From Lingula anatina (Eukaryota; Brachiopoda; Lingulata; Lingulida; Lingulidae): DNA of 64,000 bases. Under the pieces are notes generated by a model that had not been told where the DNA came from, searched no databases, and saw nothing but the letters and a program-made list of their open reading frames with translations. Shown here piece after piece: positions 23,329 to 38,600 of this stretch. The translations under genes and the position numbers were made by a program. The DNA lies in contig NW_019775680.1 of assembly GCF_001039355.2 (NCBI RefSeq), positions 218,525 to 282,524 of the forward strand, read 5' to 3'. The first letter of the stretch is position 1, and every line of letters begins with the position of its first letter.

Positions 23329-26300
23329 TTATCCATCTGAAAAGGGCAGTCTCTTGTTGACAGCAGTAAAATGCTGACAGAGAGCAGTTTGTTGAAGGTG
23401 TCCATTAAACAAATGTCTAGGGTGCTCCTAGACATAGTGTCACCATGGAAACCAGCCGCTAGGAGACAGAGCCATGTTGTGCAGCCATGGAAACCAGCTG
23501 CTAGGAGACAGAACATGTACATCTGGAGCACACACCTAAAGGCATTAAATGAAAAAAGAATTAATAATGCCATAAATTATAAAGTGAGATAAAATATAAA
23601 AGATGGCAAAATCCCCAAAATGTTTTCAATTGCTTCATAATAAAACTCACATACAAATTACATTTGGGAAGTAAGGCACTTTTGAGAGGGTAGGGAATAC
23701 CTTTTGCTTTCAACATGATATAGGCCTTTTTTTTAGCGTGATGCGTTATTTGAACCCAATATTCTGTGTGAAATGTGATTCAGGAAGTCCTGGTGATTGG
23801 TGATTGGTCTGAATATATCTTGGTGATCCGAGATTGAGCTGTTTTAATCTTGGTGATTTTGATTAAGGGGGGTATTCCCTACCCTCTTTTGAGTGTGACA
23901 AATCAATGTAAGTTCTTCAAGATGGGAAGTTTGAAGGAACAGAAAACTACAGTAGTATGAAAAAGGATTGCTTAAAATCTAAAAATTACATTGCTGAAAT
24001 AGTTATATTTTGATAAAAAAAACTGTGATAGCATCACCTCTCCTATGATGTTGCGCATGTTGGTCCGGTGGCTCCGTGTCTACCACATGTTGCATAGAGC
24101 GAGCAGCTTCCATGACAGCCCTTGCTGCAGCTTGGGGATCCCCGCTGTGGGCGGCCATTGCTGCTGCAGCTGTATATTTGGCTGCCTCAACCTGAAGTAA
24201 GCAAGTTTACGTTTCAGATGAACATTTAAAAGTGAATGTTAGTCATTACGGAACAAACTATTTTTGTTTGTTACTATGACCCATCTCTCATTTGGTTCTT
24301 AATCAAATAAAATACTTGTCAGAACCAAACTTACTGAATTAGAAAATGAAAATAAGTAGCATGAAATACTGTACATTTTATGACAAATGTGTAAAATGTA
24401 CTTGTTGGATGATTTGATGATTAGTTATTTGTACATCTTTTTGATTCATCAGTTCCATAATAGAAGTTCAGTTTTGCTGTAATTTTAAATAAAATATTTT
24501 TTTAATGTAATACATAGTATATAGAACTACTACAAGTATACAATGTGTGGTTATATTGCATGTAATAGGTAAAGAAAATATTTTTTAAAAATTAAGCTGA
24601 CTATAGATTTTTTTCAAATGAAGACATTAGATAATGCACACACAATGCCAAGAAAAAAATGTCAATCACTATCACACACACACAAAATGGAAACCAAACT
24701 TGTTAGCTCACTAGCTAGTAAGTACCAGTAAGTCTTAGGAATACAATTAGCTGTTTGGTTCCCATTGTATTCATTCTAAGGGAAACATCATTAATGTCCA
24801 GGTGCTGATCAAGTCAGTCTTTTCAGAAGCAGTCAAATCATTTTCATCAGACAGTCAATTTAATAATCTAAAATGGGTGATACCAGAAATGAAATGAGTG
24901 TGGAAGCATGGATGAGCCCACCTCAACCAGCTCCAAACTACTGTTTCACAAATCCAATTACCGTAATGACTTGATCTTTTCAATGGAGGAAAATTGTGAA
25001 TTTTACAGATACTGTATTTTTTAAGTCATCCTTTCTTCAAAAAAGAGCATTTCTATTGAGTGGTTGCTTCAAAATTAAAAAGCAGACTACCTTGTAGTTC
25101 TACTCTATGCTTTAAAAGCACCACAAATGCTATACAAAAATATAATTTTAATGAATTTAAAATGATGTATCTGAAAGTTTGTTAATTTTTGCCCATTGAA
25201 AAGATTGGGGCATTACCTTACACTCTTATATATGATTTTTGTGACCTTTTCAATGGACTCTCCAGGCAAGCCAAATTTATGAAAGAAAACAATTAATTGC
25301 CCTTGAAAACCCATGTTTGCTTAATGAAGGGGGGGGGGGGGTTGAAGTACATATTGTATGTGATTGATAATGTAAAATAATGGTGACAGCAAATCAATAA
25401 AAGACACTCAGAACTAACACTATCCATAAGGGCATGCAAACTGTACATAACATACTTCCAACCTTATGTCAGATATTTTTCGAAGTTCTTTTTAGAAAAT
25501 ATTGAAATAAATTTCATGAATAATTGAAGTTTTTTTCCAAAAAAAAAAAAAAAAATTCAAAACAATTTGAAGGAAAACAATTTAAAGCAATTTAGAGAAA
25601 TTCCAAATGATAACTAGATATTGTCGATAGGTAGCCATGGAATATCCCTGCACTTTCCCACACTGAAAGGGTAGCTCACCCTCAGGGGCCCCATTCCCTA
25701 GATATCTATGGCAGTATACCTGTATGACAATGCCTGGGTCCAATTTGTAAAATTGTTGCAAATAATCTTCATTGTAACTGCATAAAAAGGATCAGCAAAA
25801 AAAAAAAAATAATAATAATAATAAATAAAAAAAATAATAAAAATAAATAAAAATGGATAATCCACCCCTCCTACCCCCCTGGGACAACACAGCCCCAATG
25901 CCCACATAACTGACTGGCCCATCCACATGCCTGATAAAAGGTCTATTAATCCCAAAAAGTTTTGACTTCCTCACTCTAATGGCCTAGGAGGAGATACACT
26001 GTAGTTGAAGTTAAAGGCCCCATGTACATATATGTCATGATAGGTCTGCCAATACCAAATACTGAACTTTTTGATTAAAAGTGACTAGGAAGAGTTAGCA
26101 GAAATCACAACATGAAAAGAATTTATAGCAATCAATCTCTCCCCCCCCTCCCCCCCAGGGACAACTCAACCCCCAATTGCACTGAAGTCCGATGTGTCCA
26201 TGCACATCCTCAAAGACCTAAGGACTCATGAACCCAAAGATGCATGGATACAGATGGGATTATATTATCATTGACTTTTGTCTCAAAAGTGCAGGGAGAA

Positions 26301-26716
26301 AAATACATGATTGTTTTAGTTTTGTACATACCGGAAGGTTTATCATGTCTATTTTACATATGCTACAATATACAACTTGACTGAACTTGCAAGAAGATTT
26401 CCTGACAATGTCAAAATGCCCTTATTTATAGACACCTTTGTAATTACATCTCAGCTAATGATTTCAGAGTAATGGAGTGTGAAAAAAATCTCATAAATAC
26501 GATCAGGAAATTGAATGTTTCGCTGTCAAGTCAATAATGTCACATGTGCAAATACATGAAATTCAATATAATACGTACAGTAAACCATACGTGTATGATG
26601 TACATACTAGTGTGAGGGACTAGTATTATACCCGGAGATTCAGAGATAATTGGAAACTGAACTCTTTTAGCAGAGGCACACTCATAATAATACAATAGAA
26701 GCGGGTTTCTGGTCAT

Positions 26717-26767
<51 letters not shown>

Positions 26768-29591
26768 ATATGAGAGAGAGAGAGAGAGGACCCATTGGGG
26801 GAAGTGGCAGTGATCACAGTTCACAGCAAATAAAACCGTCAATCCACAAATAACAGTAAATAAAACTTTGTTCTCATTTCACTGACAATAGGAGTAATCC
26901 CTTCATTTCATAAAAGGTAAAGAATAAAAAGCCACAATGAAGAGTCATGGGAATGGGGTGCTTCACAGATCAAGCTGTTTCATGCATCTACGTAGGTCTT
27001 CAAGACTAAATAAAACACCCATTGGGACCCTCTATATATACACAGCATGCTGGTAAACTTACAGGCACAGAACAATGAGGACACTGCATCATATCTAGCT
27101 TCACCTGGACGGGCTAAATAGATAATGATGAGAAAAACATTAAATAGATACCATTTCATTGTAGCATTGTAGTTCACAACTAAGCTGATTAGCGACCTAA
27201 CTGAGCCATGGATCAAATATGCAGTGCAACTCGATCTATTGCTCTGCTTCTACAAGGAAGGTACACATCGGAGACGGGGAATCTATTAGGGGATTATGGG
27301 ACATTTTTTCAAGTGAATGCCATATTTGATCTGCAGCTCAGTTAGTCTGTGGATCAATTTGGGTGTGAACAGAATGAGCCACAAACAGGAAACAAATAAG
27401 TACAATGAGAAAGCACTGACTGCAAAGAAATGACAGATTTTCCACTGGCACAAACTTTGACGATTCTTGACTTTACAATGCAGATCCAGGGTTTTGCATG
27501 GGGGCTAAATACTACTCAGGGCGGATCCAGGATTATTTGAAGGGGGGTTCAGAACGACGGGTCTCGGATGCGAAGCCGACCATCACCCCCCTTGTGTGGG
27601 GTTCGAGGTTTGCTCAAAGGCCCCACATTTTTTTTGGTGTTTTGGAGGGCAAACAGCTAGTGCCCTTTGGTACAGTTTAGAACTATGATTTAGCTAATCA
27701 AAATTTTAATTTCAAGCGGGGAATATTGGTGTGATATATGTACCGGTATATTTCAGAAACTGAAAATCCGCCACTGAATACTGGTATTCCCGATATGTTT
27801 TCTTTTTATATTTGCATATGTAAAACAATTGAGAGACACTGGTATATGCACATGTATGGTAGAGTAACAGGGATGAAAGAATTGCTTGTACATTTGCCAT
27901 TGTCACAAAAAGACCCTCATTTTTACAGGTGTGGTTCAATTATGATAAACAAGTTTGAGATCCAGTGAAAAACCTGGCCACCAGAGGCAACGTACTATCA
28001 CAACAAACACAGTAATACAGAGATATACAAGTACATGAGGGAATTTGTAATCCTTATATATTACTAGTGCTTTCATGTTAATCATTATTGATGATAATAA
28101 GTAAATTTTTTGACTTACATTGGCAAAATAATGTACAAAATGTATGTGATGTTGATGATGTACGTGTTATGCTTTGGAACTGTACATTGGATTTTCATTT
28201 TTAAGTAATCAGAAAGTAACCTTGATGAAATATTTAAGTTGTGTAAAAGCTTCAACTTTTGACTGTTTTGTAATTTTTAAATCTCTTGTGCATCTCAAAT
28301 TACCCAAACAGTCAAAAGAGATTGTTTGGTAACATATCAGTGATTTAATTCTAACACTGTATAGACAGCAGTATTTTTAGTTCAGGTATGATCTGGCCAG
28401 TAGCATACGTAGTTTTAACTATATTAGAATACATATGCAACTCGTTCATCATAACCAAAATGAAGTTTGAAGACAAACTGGGTTTTCATCTGCACGGGAT
28501 AAGGACTAACCAAATACACCATTACTCTACAATACTATACTGATCACGAACAACAATAAAAAGCTGTCAGTTTCTCCTGCGTGTAATTTCAGAGGCCATT
28601 TTATCTGTCAAATTTTTTTGTATTGATTCATGAATAAATGGGACAATAATATTCTTCACCCTAATGATAAAGCTAAATGAAAAAGGGTAGTGATATACCA
28701 GTAAATGTCTTTCATATTCAGCCCTGCAATTTTCTGCCATGGCATGTGGTGAATAAATGCACTAGCTACAGTAAGGTTTTTAAAATATATAATGATAATA
28801 TATATTCTATATATCATTTCTGCTTTCTTTATACAATTATAAAAATAGTCCATGTATAATTGGGTTCATTGTACTGTTCAGTGATGTAATTTATATGACT
28901 ATTGGCAGATTTCTGACTTTTGTGAGCCAAAAATATTACTATTGAGATTGATGCAGGTGGCCCCATGTCATATTTTCAGACTTTTTTCATTAAATGGCAG
29001 TCTCATCCCTAACTGTTAGACTACAATAATCTGGCCATCACTTGTGACAGCCCAAAATCTCATAAATAAGTCTTGAATCAGCAAGAAATTGTGTGATCTG
29101 GAGCAAAAAAGGGTCAGCCATTATAAATGTCAGACTAGCGATCCAGTGCAGTGTGGAGACAAATTAAGAGCTGACAAAATTTGTTTATGCAAAGAAGAGG
29201 TCAATAGCTAACTAGTGAAAAAAATTGAACAGTTCTTTAGAAAATGTCTGAAATTTCATTTTTCCCACAGATCCGACAAGAACATCATGAATCTTATACT
29301 GTAATTCTCTAAACAAATGCCATAGACCAGTGAACCACTTCTGCGTACATTATTCACATTTATACACAGGTAAAGTCTGCATGTGTGACATCCTCTTATT
29401 AATGCAGGTGTGGAGTTAATGTCATTGTTATATATTCTAAGAGACAGTGTATTGACCTTTTGTTTGCCATTCTGTACAATTTTTCAGAGCAAATAGGTCA
29501 CACATTTGTCAAGTACCAAACTCAGAACTACCCTACACATATACATTTATACAAATAAAAAACAAAAAATTTGTATAACAGCAATTTACAA

Positions 29592-29633
<42 letters not shown>

Positions 29634-32600
29634 AATAAATAAATACATAAATAGTACAAATTTTTAATTTTTTTTAAATAGTAAATAGTAATTAGGAAGC
29701 AGGAGTATGATTTTTTTTGGGGGGGAGGCTGAAAATTGAAGATGCTGTTCAGTTATCCCAGAAGGATAAAAACAAAGTTAACTAGAAAAGCACTCTGAGA
29801 GCGCAGACCTCCACCAAGGCAGCAATTTTTGATTATTATTGATTATTGATCCAGATCACCACCAAAAACTAATCATCTCTTCCTTGGACCACTTCTGACA
29901 GTTCCTGAAAATTTCATCAAAATTGGTCCATAACTTTTTGAGTTATGTTGATGACAAACAAACAGACAGACAAACAAGAGTGAAAACATAACCTCCTGAT
30001 CCTTAGTGCAGGTAAAAAAACATTATTATAAAAAAAGAAAAATCACACCCCTAAAGAAGTGAAACGTGTGTTTACCTGTGCTGCCACTACCATGTGGTTG
30101 GCCTTGTGGTTGTCTTCAAACTCCTGTGCTATGTACTCTGCAACAGCCCCAGCAAGAACCGCCGCAACAAATCCAGAGGCTATGCGATTCATTTCTTGTT
30201 GACAGTCCTCCTCAGTAAAACATTCAGGATCCGACTCCTTCTCAACACATTTGACAGCTTTGTTGCCCATGCCAGCATGTTTTGCCTGATGTCCCAGGTC
30301 TAATTGGTCATGCTGTAATGTTATTGACACGCCGTTTAATCCAGTCTCGCTGCACTGGCTTTCAGGATGATATCTTTCACCGGGTTGCAACCTGCCACTA
30401 GCTGGCGCTGACTTAAATGCATTGTTTTCCCCGACATTCATTACTGCAGCATCCCTGGATGAATTGACTTGTTTCAATCTTGCACCTTGGTCGCTGTTTA
30501 TCATATTGCTAGCTTTCCCTTTGCTTTGTCCATTAGATTTGATTGATACGGATTCACAGTCTATGCTGCCTCCATCAGCTCCAAGAGGATCAGGCGCTAG
30601 TTCACTAGTGGCTGTCTCTGTGTCATCAATTTTCCATTTTATCACCACATTCTGAAGTCAAATGAGAAACGCTGAGATGATTTATTTATCAGGAATGTAA
30701 ATGTCTGGATGTTTGACTAACCTGCATCAATTTTGTATTGAGCTGCGTGAGTGCTTTTCTAGCAATGATATATTGTCATAAAACCAGCAAGAATTGCTCA
30801 TTTGTCATCAGGAAGAGGGTTTCATTACCCCATAGCTGAGAAAATGTGAGGACTGAAGTAAGTCATAAAAACCCTATTAAATGCTCGAGTAATCTGATTT
30901 TGAAGAACTGTGCACAGCAAATGTCAACAGGAAAATAAACCTTTGTGTATGCCCCTAATACCTTGTGATACTCCTACATGAACTGTTTAATTAACTGCTA
31001 GACCTGTAGGAGTCTCCATTCTAGAATCTTGAGATTGAGTTTTTATTACTCGTTCCGTTTACCTTCTCGAATGTGATATTTATTCATTTAGATATCTACC
31101 TTGTACATAAGATTTATTTATTCATCTTTTCATTTATCTATCTCCTTATCTATTCATTAATTTATTGTATCATTTATTTATCTATTCATTCCATCATTCA
31201 CACATTAAATGATGTATTTATATTCATTCATTTTCTTTTATGGCTAAGGACTATAAGCTACAAAAAAACTTAAGCAAAGAGAGGTATCAAAATACATGTA
31301 GAAATGATTAAATCCCTGCAGATACCCAATTTAACTGAAAGTAATGTTTTTTTTTTAATCATTTCTATTTTCAGCTTCTAATCAGCTCAAGAATTGCTGA
31401 TCTACAAGGCCATTCACATGGACTGGGACCTTATAAATAATTAACACAATTGTAATTCTTATCAAATGTTTTTGTGAACATTTCAGAAAGCATTACTGAC
31501 ATCAGGTATGGGTTTTACAAAATAAAATTTTAAATAAATTATTTAAATTGGAGTGGTTTATCAATTACAGTTGTATATAAGGTCTGATTTGGTAAAGATA
31601 AGTTCAGCTTTGCAGGAAATAAAAGTAAACATAGAAAATATGATTTAAGGACATTTTCAGACACTGATATCATAAAAAAAGCTTAATTACCGTTTCCTTA
31701 ATGAGATGTATGACTCACACTGATCAGTATTTCATTACGATCAACTCCACAACGCATCATTATCAATCTGTATCTGCCACTGGACAACTTAACCTTTTCA
31801 AAACTGCCGGGATAGACAGTTTATTCATCCAAAAGCTTTTCCTGCTTTTGTCCATTAGTCACAGGTCTTCAGGCTTTGCAAGATTACTAGAAACATTCAA
31901 GCAAAATGCCATGTGCACAGTAATTTTATACTAAATCAAAAATGGAGTGCTTTGTAACTTGTTCAAATTAAAAATGCAACAATGACCATTAACAGTACTG
32001 TACTCTTATGCGGGTGCTTAATTGCTGCAATTCTAGATAAATGTAGCTACATTTTCACTTGTGATGGCCTACTGCATGCATGTTGATGTTTCTATACCCC
32101 AAGTATATAGTATAAACATATAGACTGGACTGCCATAATTATCTGTTGAGATCAAAATCTAACAGGTACAATGTAGATCAATGAAATTTCAGGTCAAGCC
32201 ACTGACTGAAAAAGATAATTTGAAATTCAAAAAAGCAAAGATGACTTTTAAGGTCTGACAACTGTGTTTTTAGCATTGATTTAAATGACAGATTTGAAAA
32301 AAAAAAGGTTAAAAATTACAGTATATTTTCAAATCAAGTTCTTGAAGGCAACTATAGTGGGGTATAGTGAAAAATTTTGCTCCACCTCCTTTTCTACCTG
32401 ATAAATCCTTTTGGTGTATCAGATATCTGGGCAATTACATGTATATGTAAGTGCCCATCATTAAAACAGCTTGTTTCCACCAAATTTAAAGCATTCCAAA
32501 ATTAGGCAGCAAAACTACAAATAAACAGAAACCTAATAGAAAAAAAAACATTGTGATAATATTAACAAATAAAAATATCAGTAACTTCTGCCAAAATAAT

Positions 32601-35600
32601 CAAACATATTGATTTAGGAAACTAACATGCTCTTTCACCAAAGAAAGTCACTGAGGAAAGTCATTGTAAAGTTGTAGGCTTAATCACTGTCGGGGGGGGG
32701 GGGGGGGGGGGGGGGGGCTACTAGATTATTTTACCACTTAGTCTGCCATTAAGTACTTAAGACAATACAATGTTAACTAACACAATAAGTGGTATTCATC
32801 ATCCCAAGAGTGTTAACGGAAGCAATTATGCCTTTAATCTCTAATGACGGAAATAAGCTGAAGGTATTGATTTTATAATGGAGACATTACAGTATACCAG
32901 TAAGATTATCAAGAGCTGCATACTGTACTAAGACCCCATTCCCATAGATTTTAGATCGATCTATCCCTGTGGGGAGTCTCACTAGATTACTGTCAGCTTA
33001 GCCAGCTCAAGTGTCTGTCCTGCCTACTAAAAGCTGTAAGGGGGTAATTAACTATGGTGCGCGCTCCGCTGACTGCAATTTAGCGTGAACACCCAGGGAG
33101 TTAGGTCGATCTAAATCTAAATCTCTGGATCGATCTAAATCTCTGGGAATGCACCCTAAGAGTAACAGTAGCCACTGTACATATTTCTATAAATCTCTTT
33201 TAAAAAAAAGTTATGACCCATTAGTTTTTGCTGGTACTATTATATATAATTATACTCAAAGGAATGTCCAATCTTTTAAAAGTTATGGGTTTGCATAAGC
33301 ACTGCTAGCTATTAGTAAAGTCCTTCTCTCATACTGTGCAAGTGTCCATGCACACACTGCACACAATTACTCTCACATGCACTTATATTTGTGCACTATA
33401 TACTCACATAAAATACGTGCATGCACAATACTATATAGTGTAATATACTGGTACTACATGTAGTACACATACTGTTAATTATTTGGAGCTAAAAATGTGC
33501 ATTCATGCTTGAACACCTTTGTTGCAAATTAAACTACAGAAAGTCCCCCCACCCCTCAAAAAAAGTTCAGCAAACAAAATTCCCCTGTCTCTGATAGTAA
33601 AGCAGCTTTATTGACATGTTGTCTGCCCATACATTGTAACAATAGCACCAGTCAGAGTCCCCAGAGTATGTCAGCTAGCTATAGTATGTACTTCTGTCCT
33701 TCTTTAATGAATGACTATTGCATTATTCTAAAGCGTAATGGTTATATAAGTGATTATACAAATAATGGATAAGATGTCATTACTTTTACAAGGATATCTA
33801 CAGTTTATATGTTGTATAATTGGCACACTGAGGGATCATTCCCAGACCCTGTCGTACTAACTGTGGATTGATCTATCTCCAAGGGGATTCTCTCTAAATT
33901 ACAATCAATTTAACTGGCTTAGATGTCTGTAACGCCTACTGAAACTGCTTGGGGAGAATTAATTATCATTTAGCAGCTTCAGTAGGCGTGCCAGTCATCT
34001 AAGCCGTTTAAAATGGAAGCAATTAATATAGTGATAAACCCCTCGGAGATGGATCGATCCTGTTAGATCGATCTAAGTATGGGAACCCAATCTAAGTAGA
34101 TCAATTGCTTCTCATAAAATTACCCACGCCTTAACTATAACTTAATTCCTGTAGTGTGTGTTGGAGAGGGGTAGGGGCATTTCTGATAAGTCAGATTCTC
34201 TGCAGATCTCAGATATAATGGATACAGGTTTAACAATTTACTAAGGATGCTTTTGTTGGAAAGCTGTTTAAGTTAAGCTGTTCTAAATCTATTTAAAGGA
34301 GCAGTTTCCATTACATGTAACTGACTACATCCCATTCATGCATGTATTCATTCGTATGCAATTGCCAGGTAACTGTACATTATTGACTTGACATATTTTC
34401 CAAGTCAGCTGCTAAGTTGCTTAGATAATTGATGAAGCCAATATATTCAGTGACCTTCTTCTTCAGTGTTTTTTTTTTACCGTATTATTCAAAGGATGTT
34501 ATAAACTATCACAGAAATATCTGAATTGGATACCGTAGGTTATTATCCCCCCTTTCTTATCGTGTACCCAGCTAGAATGGGAGCCCCGGCTGCCCACGGG
34601 AGCCCAGGCTGCCAAAGAGACTGCCAGGGAGACTGCCCTTTTGCAGTCTGGGGCTCCAGTGTGCAGTCTCCTTGAGCAGGCAGACTGCAAAGGGGGCTGC
34701 AATAACTTAAACATTTTTGCAGGAGACTGCAAAGGGGGCTGCTTTTCTAGCTGGGTAGCCAAACTGGCTCCTTGCTTTACCCCACCACTTCCGCCTCAAC
34801 CCTTCACCCGCCCTCTGGAAATATAAATCTTATTCAGTAATTAAAGGCAATCCCTGAGGTACAATGTACATATATATGGACATGCCTTTGTCTTCGGGTT
34901 ATAACAAATATTATAAGGTACAACATTTACTAGTACTACTAGTATATATAACAATGAGTAGTTCAAAGCAAAATTTTAATTCACTAGTGTATTAAACCCA
35001 TGAATAGATAATAGGGCAAATAGTAACATATGGATTTACCTTCAGTATATTTACCATTCTTATTTATAGTGGCTTAATTGAATATTTTGGTTCAACCTGC
35101 TTTCAAACATGTAAATGTGCCAGGTTTTTTTTCTAACAATCAAATACGGAACTCTAATATTTCTTGTTCAAGGTACTGGTACCACATAACCAGGGGCCGT
35201 CTTCTGGGTCTACATTTTTTTCTGTCGGGAGACGGTCAAAAGTGGAGGACGAATCAATAAAGATAATTCGGAAGCCTGTCAGAAAATATCTCTGGATCCA
35301 CCCCTGATAACCATGGCATATCCAATGATGAGTATTGCCTACCTGACATACACTGTACCTGGTGTGAACCACTCTCTGCCTTGTACCAAGTACCTGCAGT
35401 TTTACTTGACAGCTAATTGCAAAAATCCCTGGTGTATGTAAACATTTCACTTTCTTGCCCAGGAAATGAAAAAACCTAAACTGTAAGTAGTCAAAGTCCC
35501 ATCTGACAGCGTATTGATAGAGGTGTTAATGGCATACACTCACTACAGTATGTGCCAAATATTATTACATCTGTAAGTATTTAGCAGGGGCAGATCCAGG

Positions 35601-38600
35601 ATTATTTCAAGGGTGGTCCGCTGATGTGAAGCTGACCCTCCCTCCCCCCCCCCACCCCGCCCTGCTTAAGGACCCGGAAAAAATAAGGTATTTTAGAGGG
35701 CAAATGGTGCCATTTGGTAGTTTTAGAACTATGATTCAGCTAGTCAAAATTATAATTTTAAGAGCGGACCACTGGTGTGATATTTTTTTTCAGAATTTGA
35801 AGGGGGTGGGGGGTAGGATCCCCCCCTCTAAATCTGCCACTGTTTAGTCAACATTCAGAATTAAACCATGTAAGACTGCATTCCCACAGATTTTAGATCG
35901 ATCTTTCCCCGTGGGTAGTCTCACTAGATTACTGTCAGCTTAGGGTGCTTTCCCAGATATTTAGATCGATCTAAAGATTAAGATTTAGATCGACCTAACT
36001 CCCTGGGGGTTCATGCTAAATTGCAGTCAGCCGAGCAGGCACCATAGTTAATTACCCCCTTACAGCTTTTAGTAAGCGGGACAGACGCTTAAGCCGACCA
36101 AGCTGACAGTAATCTAGTGAGACTCCCCACAGGGGTAAATCGATCTAAAAATCTATGGAAATGGGGTGTTAGTGTCTGTCCCACCTACTAAAAGATTTTT
36201 ACTTCTTGTATTTGTATTTGATCATGCCCGGATGTAGGGCGATTGTCAATAAACTTCTGACATGTTGTCTGCCCATACATTGTACCAATAGCACCAGTCA
36301 GAGTCCCCAGAGTATGTCAGCTAGCTAGTCTTTAATGAATGACTATTGCATTATTCTAAAGCGTGATGGTTATATAAGTGATTATACAAATAATGGATAA
36401 GATGCCATTACTTTTACAAGTATATCTACTTACATGTTATCTATAGTCTTACTTGGTCTGGTTGAAAATACAAACTAAGGGCTTATTCCCTATGAAACTA
36501 TCATTCCACATAGATCTATCCAAACCCATGGGAACTCTTGCTGAATGCAATCAGAGTATCGTGCCTCCTGGTGTTGAGTAGAATACAGAAAAGCTGGTGA
36601 TTATAGAAGTACATTGGAACAAGGGGAGGCGTGTTAATATGTTAGTTTGATTGCATTAAGCAAAAGTTCCCCCAAAGTTGGATTGATCTATGAAGAATGA
36701 TTTTTTTCATTGGGAATGGTTCTTAAGGCACATCAAACAAGTTATGTACTGATAGGAGGAATTGCATGCCTGGCAAGAGAGCAGAACAGAATGAGGCACG
36801 CAAGCAGAACTCATTTTGAGTCTTGGAATTAAACTTGATTTTAATTTCCTCAGCACGCACCTATGAGGACCTCACCGTGTGCTCAATTTATAGTTTTATT
36901 GATATTTCTCCTCAATAACCAAGACAGGGCACCCTGAATTTCAGGGTGAGTTTCAAGTATGGTAATTATTCCATCTCTTCAATTGGTAATAATTATCAAA
37001 CTTTCAGATACATAAATTTTTTAATCACAAAAATGATATTGCTATACAGCATTTGTGGTGTTTTTACTGCAGAGAATCAAACTACATGTATAGAGTAGCC
37101 TGCTTTTTAATTTTGTTTTTCTACCACTCAATAGGAATGTTCAAAATTTAAGATGTAATGACTTAAAAATATTATCTGTTAAATTCACAGTTTTCCCCCT
37201 TTGAAAAGGTCGAGTAATTACTGTAATCAGAGAACTACGATATACTTTTTACCATTAATCTTGGACCATCAAACAGTTTTATTTGGAATTCAGGGTGTAT
37301 TAGGTCCCATTCAGAATGGATGATCTGGGTACTTACTGATCCACAGACTAAATACGGTTGACCACAGTTCAAAGCAATGCCAATGATTCCTGATGGTCTC
37401 CAAGACTCTACATGCATGCACCTTTAAACGGATTAAATTCCTGCTCCGAGGTTTAATTGCTAGGCCCCTATTGCGACGGTGCGTGGTGGTGTGGGAGACC
37501 ATTAGGAATCAGCAGCATTGCTTTTGATCTGTGGCCGGCCATATTTAGTCAGCGGATCAGTGAGTACTGGGATCATCCATTCTGAATGGGGCCTTACATA
37601 CCATTAAGCATCCACGAATAATCAAAATAATGTTGAGAATTTACCCTGCAGTACTCATGTTCATGTTATATATTGGCTTTTATTTGTAAAATCCCTGGAG
37701 GAGCAGCAATACTGTTGAGAATTAATACACTTTTAGCACTGGACATGTTAATATGTACTGGTACTGGGGTATTCAGTTCTTCCTTGGGGAAGAGCCGGGC
37801 CATAGTACGTACTAGTACCTGTAATTGTAACTGTGCCTGAGCACAAGCCTTCGTGAATGACATATGTATGTAAATTTCATTGTACTCATAAGAATATAAG
37901 GAAAATTTCCAAAATTCTTAATGCATGTGTAAAATTATTTCTAAAAGAAAAATTATTAAACTCTGAGTTAGGAAATTCCAAACAGCTCACTGTACAGGAA
38001 TGGTTTTTGGCTCAATCATTTCAACTGGGGAAAATTGTGAATTTTACAAACACAACTGTTTTTTTTAAGTAAGAAGTCCCTCAAACTACATGTAGTACAT
38101 TCCTTTTGAGCGATAGCAACACAATTGAAAAGCAGACTCCCTAGTTTTATTCTATACACTAATAATACTGCATAGAAATATATTTTTAATGATTCCATAA
38201 GTAAGTAAATTGATAAAACAGCTATTTTTCTGCCTTAGAGGTAATTGAATAATGAGAGCCATATCCACCATCTATAGATCTTTTTTACATAAATGCAGTG
38301 ATTTAGCAGCTGAATGCCTGAATCTGTTTTATAATTTTATCTAGAGACCATAAAAAACCTTTTTCACAGCTAGCAAATGCACATATTATAGTAACCATTA
38401 GTCATATACCGGTACATTGCAGACTTGAAAAGCTATCCTGCACAATAGTAATGGTATATGGTATTATATTTACCTTGATTGTGAGTACACTGGAGTAGCA
38501 TAATTCGAATGGTCCAGACTGGTTTACTGTATCGTATGCCTGGGAGTTTATCCCAATAATGGCCCTAATTAGCAGTCAGCGCTTAAAGATATCAGACAAA

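Larger units (their letters stand above)
24192..30075. other. ROCO intron, 5.9 kb, repeat-rich
   Basis: The intron lies between the exons ending in the residues MVVAAQ and beginning VEAAKY. It holds a foldback element (24960-25222), G/A homopolymers, an (AT)n-(GA)n tract, a MITE-2 copy (27517-27776), an (AAT)n tract (29591-29645) and a dispersed repeat (29795-30005) immediately before the exon. No further exon is needed by phase and none was seen. Confidence 0.6.

Noticed and set aside
23187-23573. 128-codon minus-strand frame downstream of the ROCO exon
   Set aside because: It contains a tandem duplication, and its phase does not match the upstream donor; spliced in phase 1 the exon stops after two codons.
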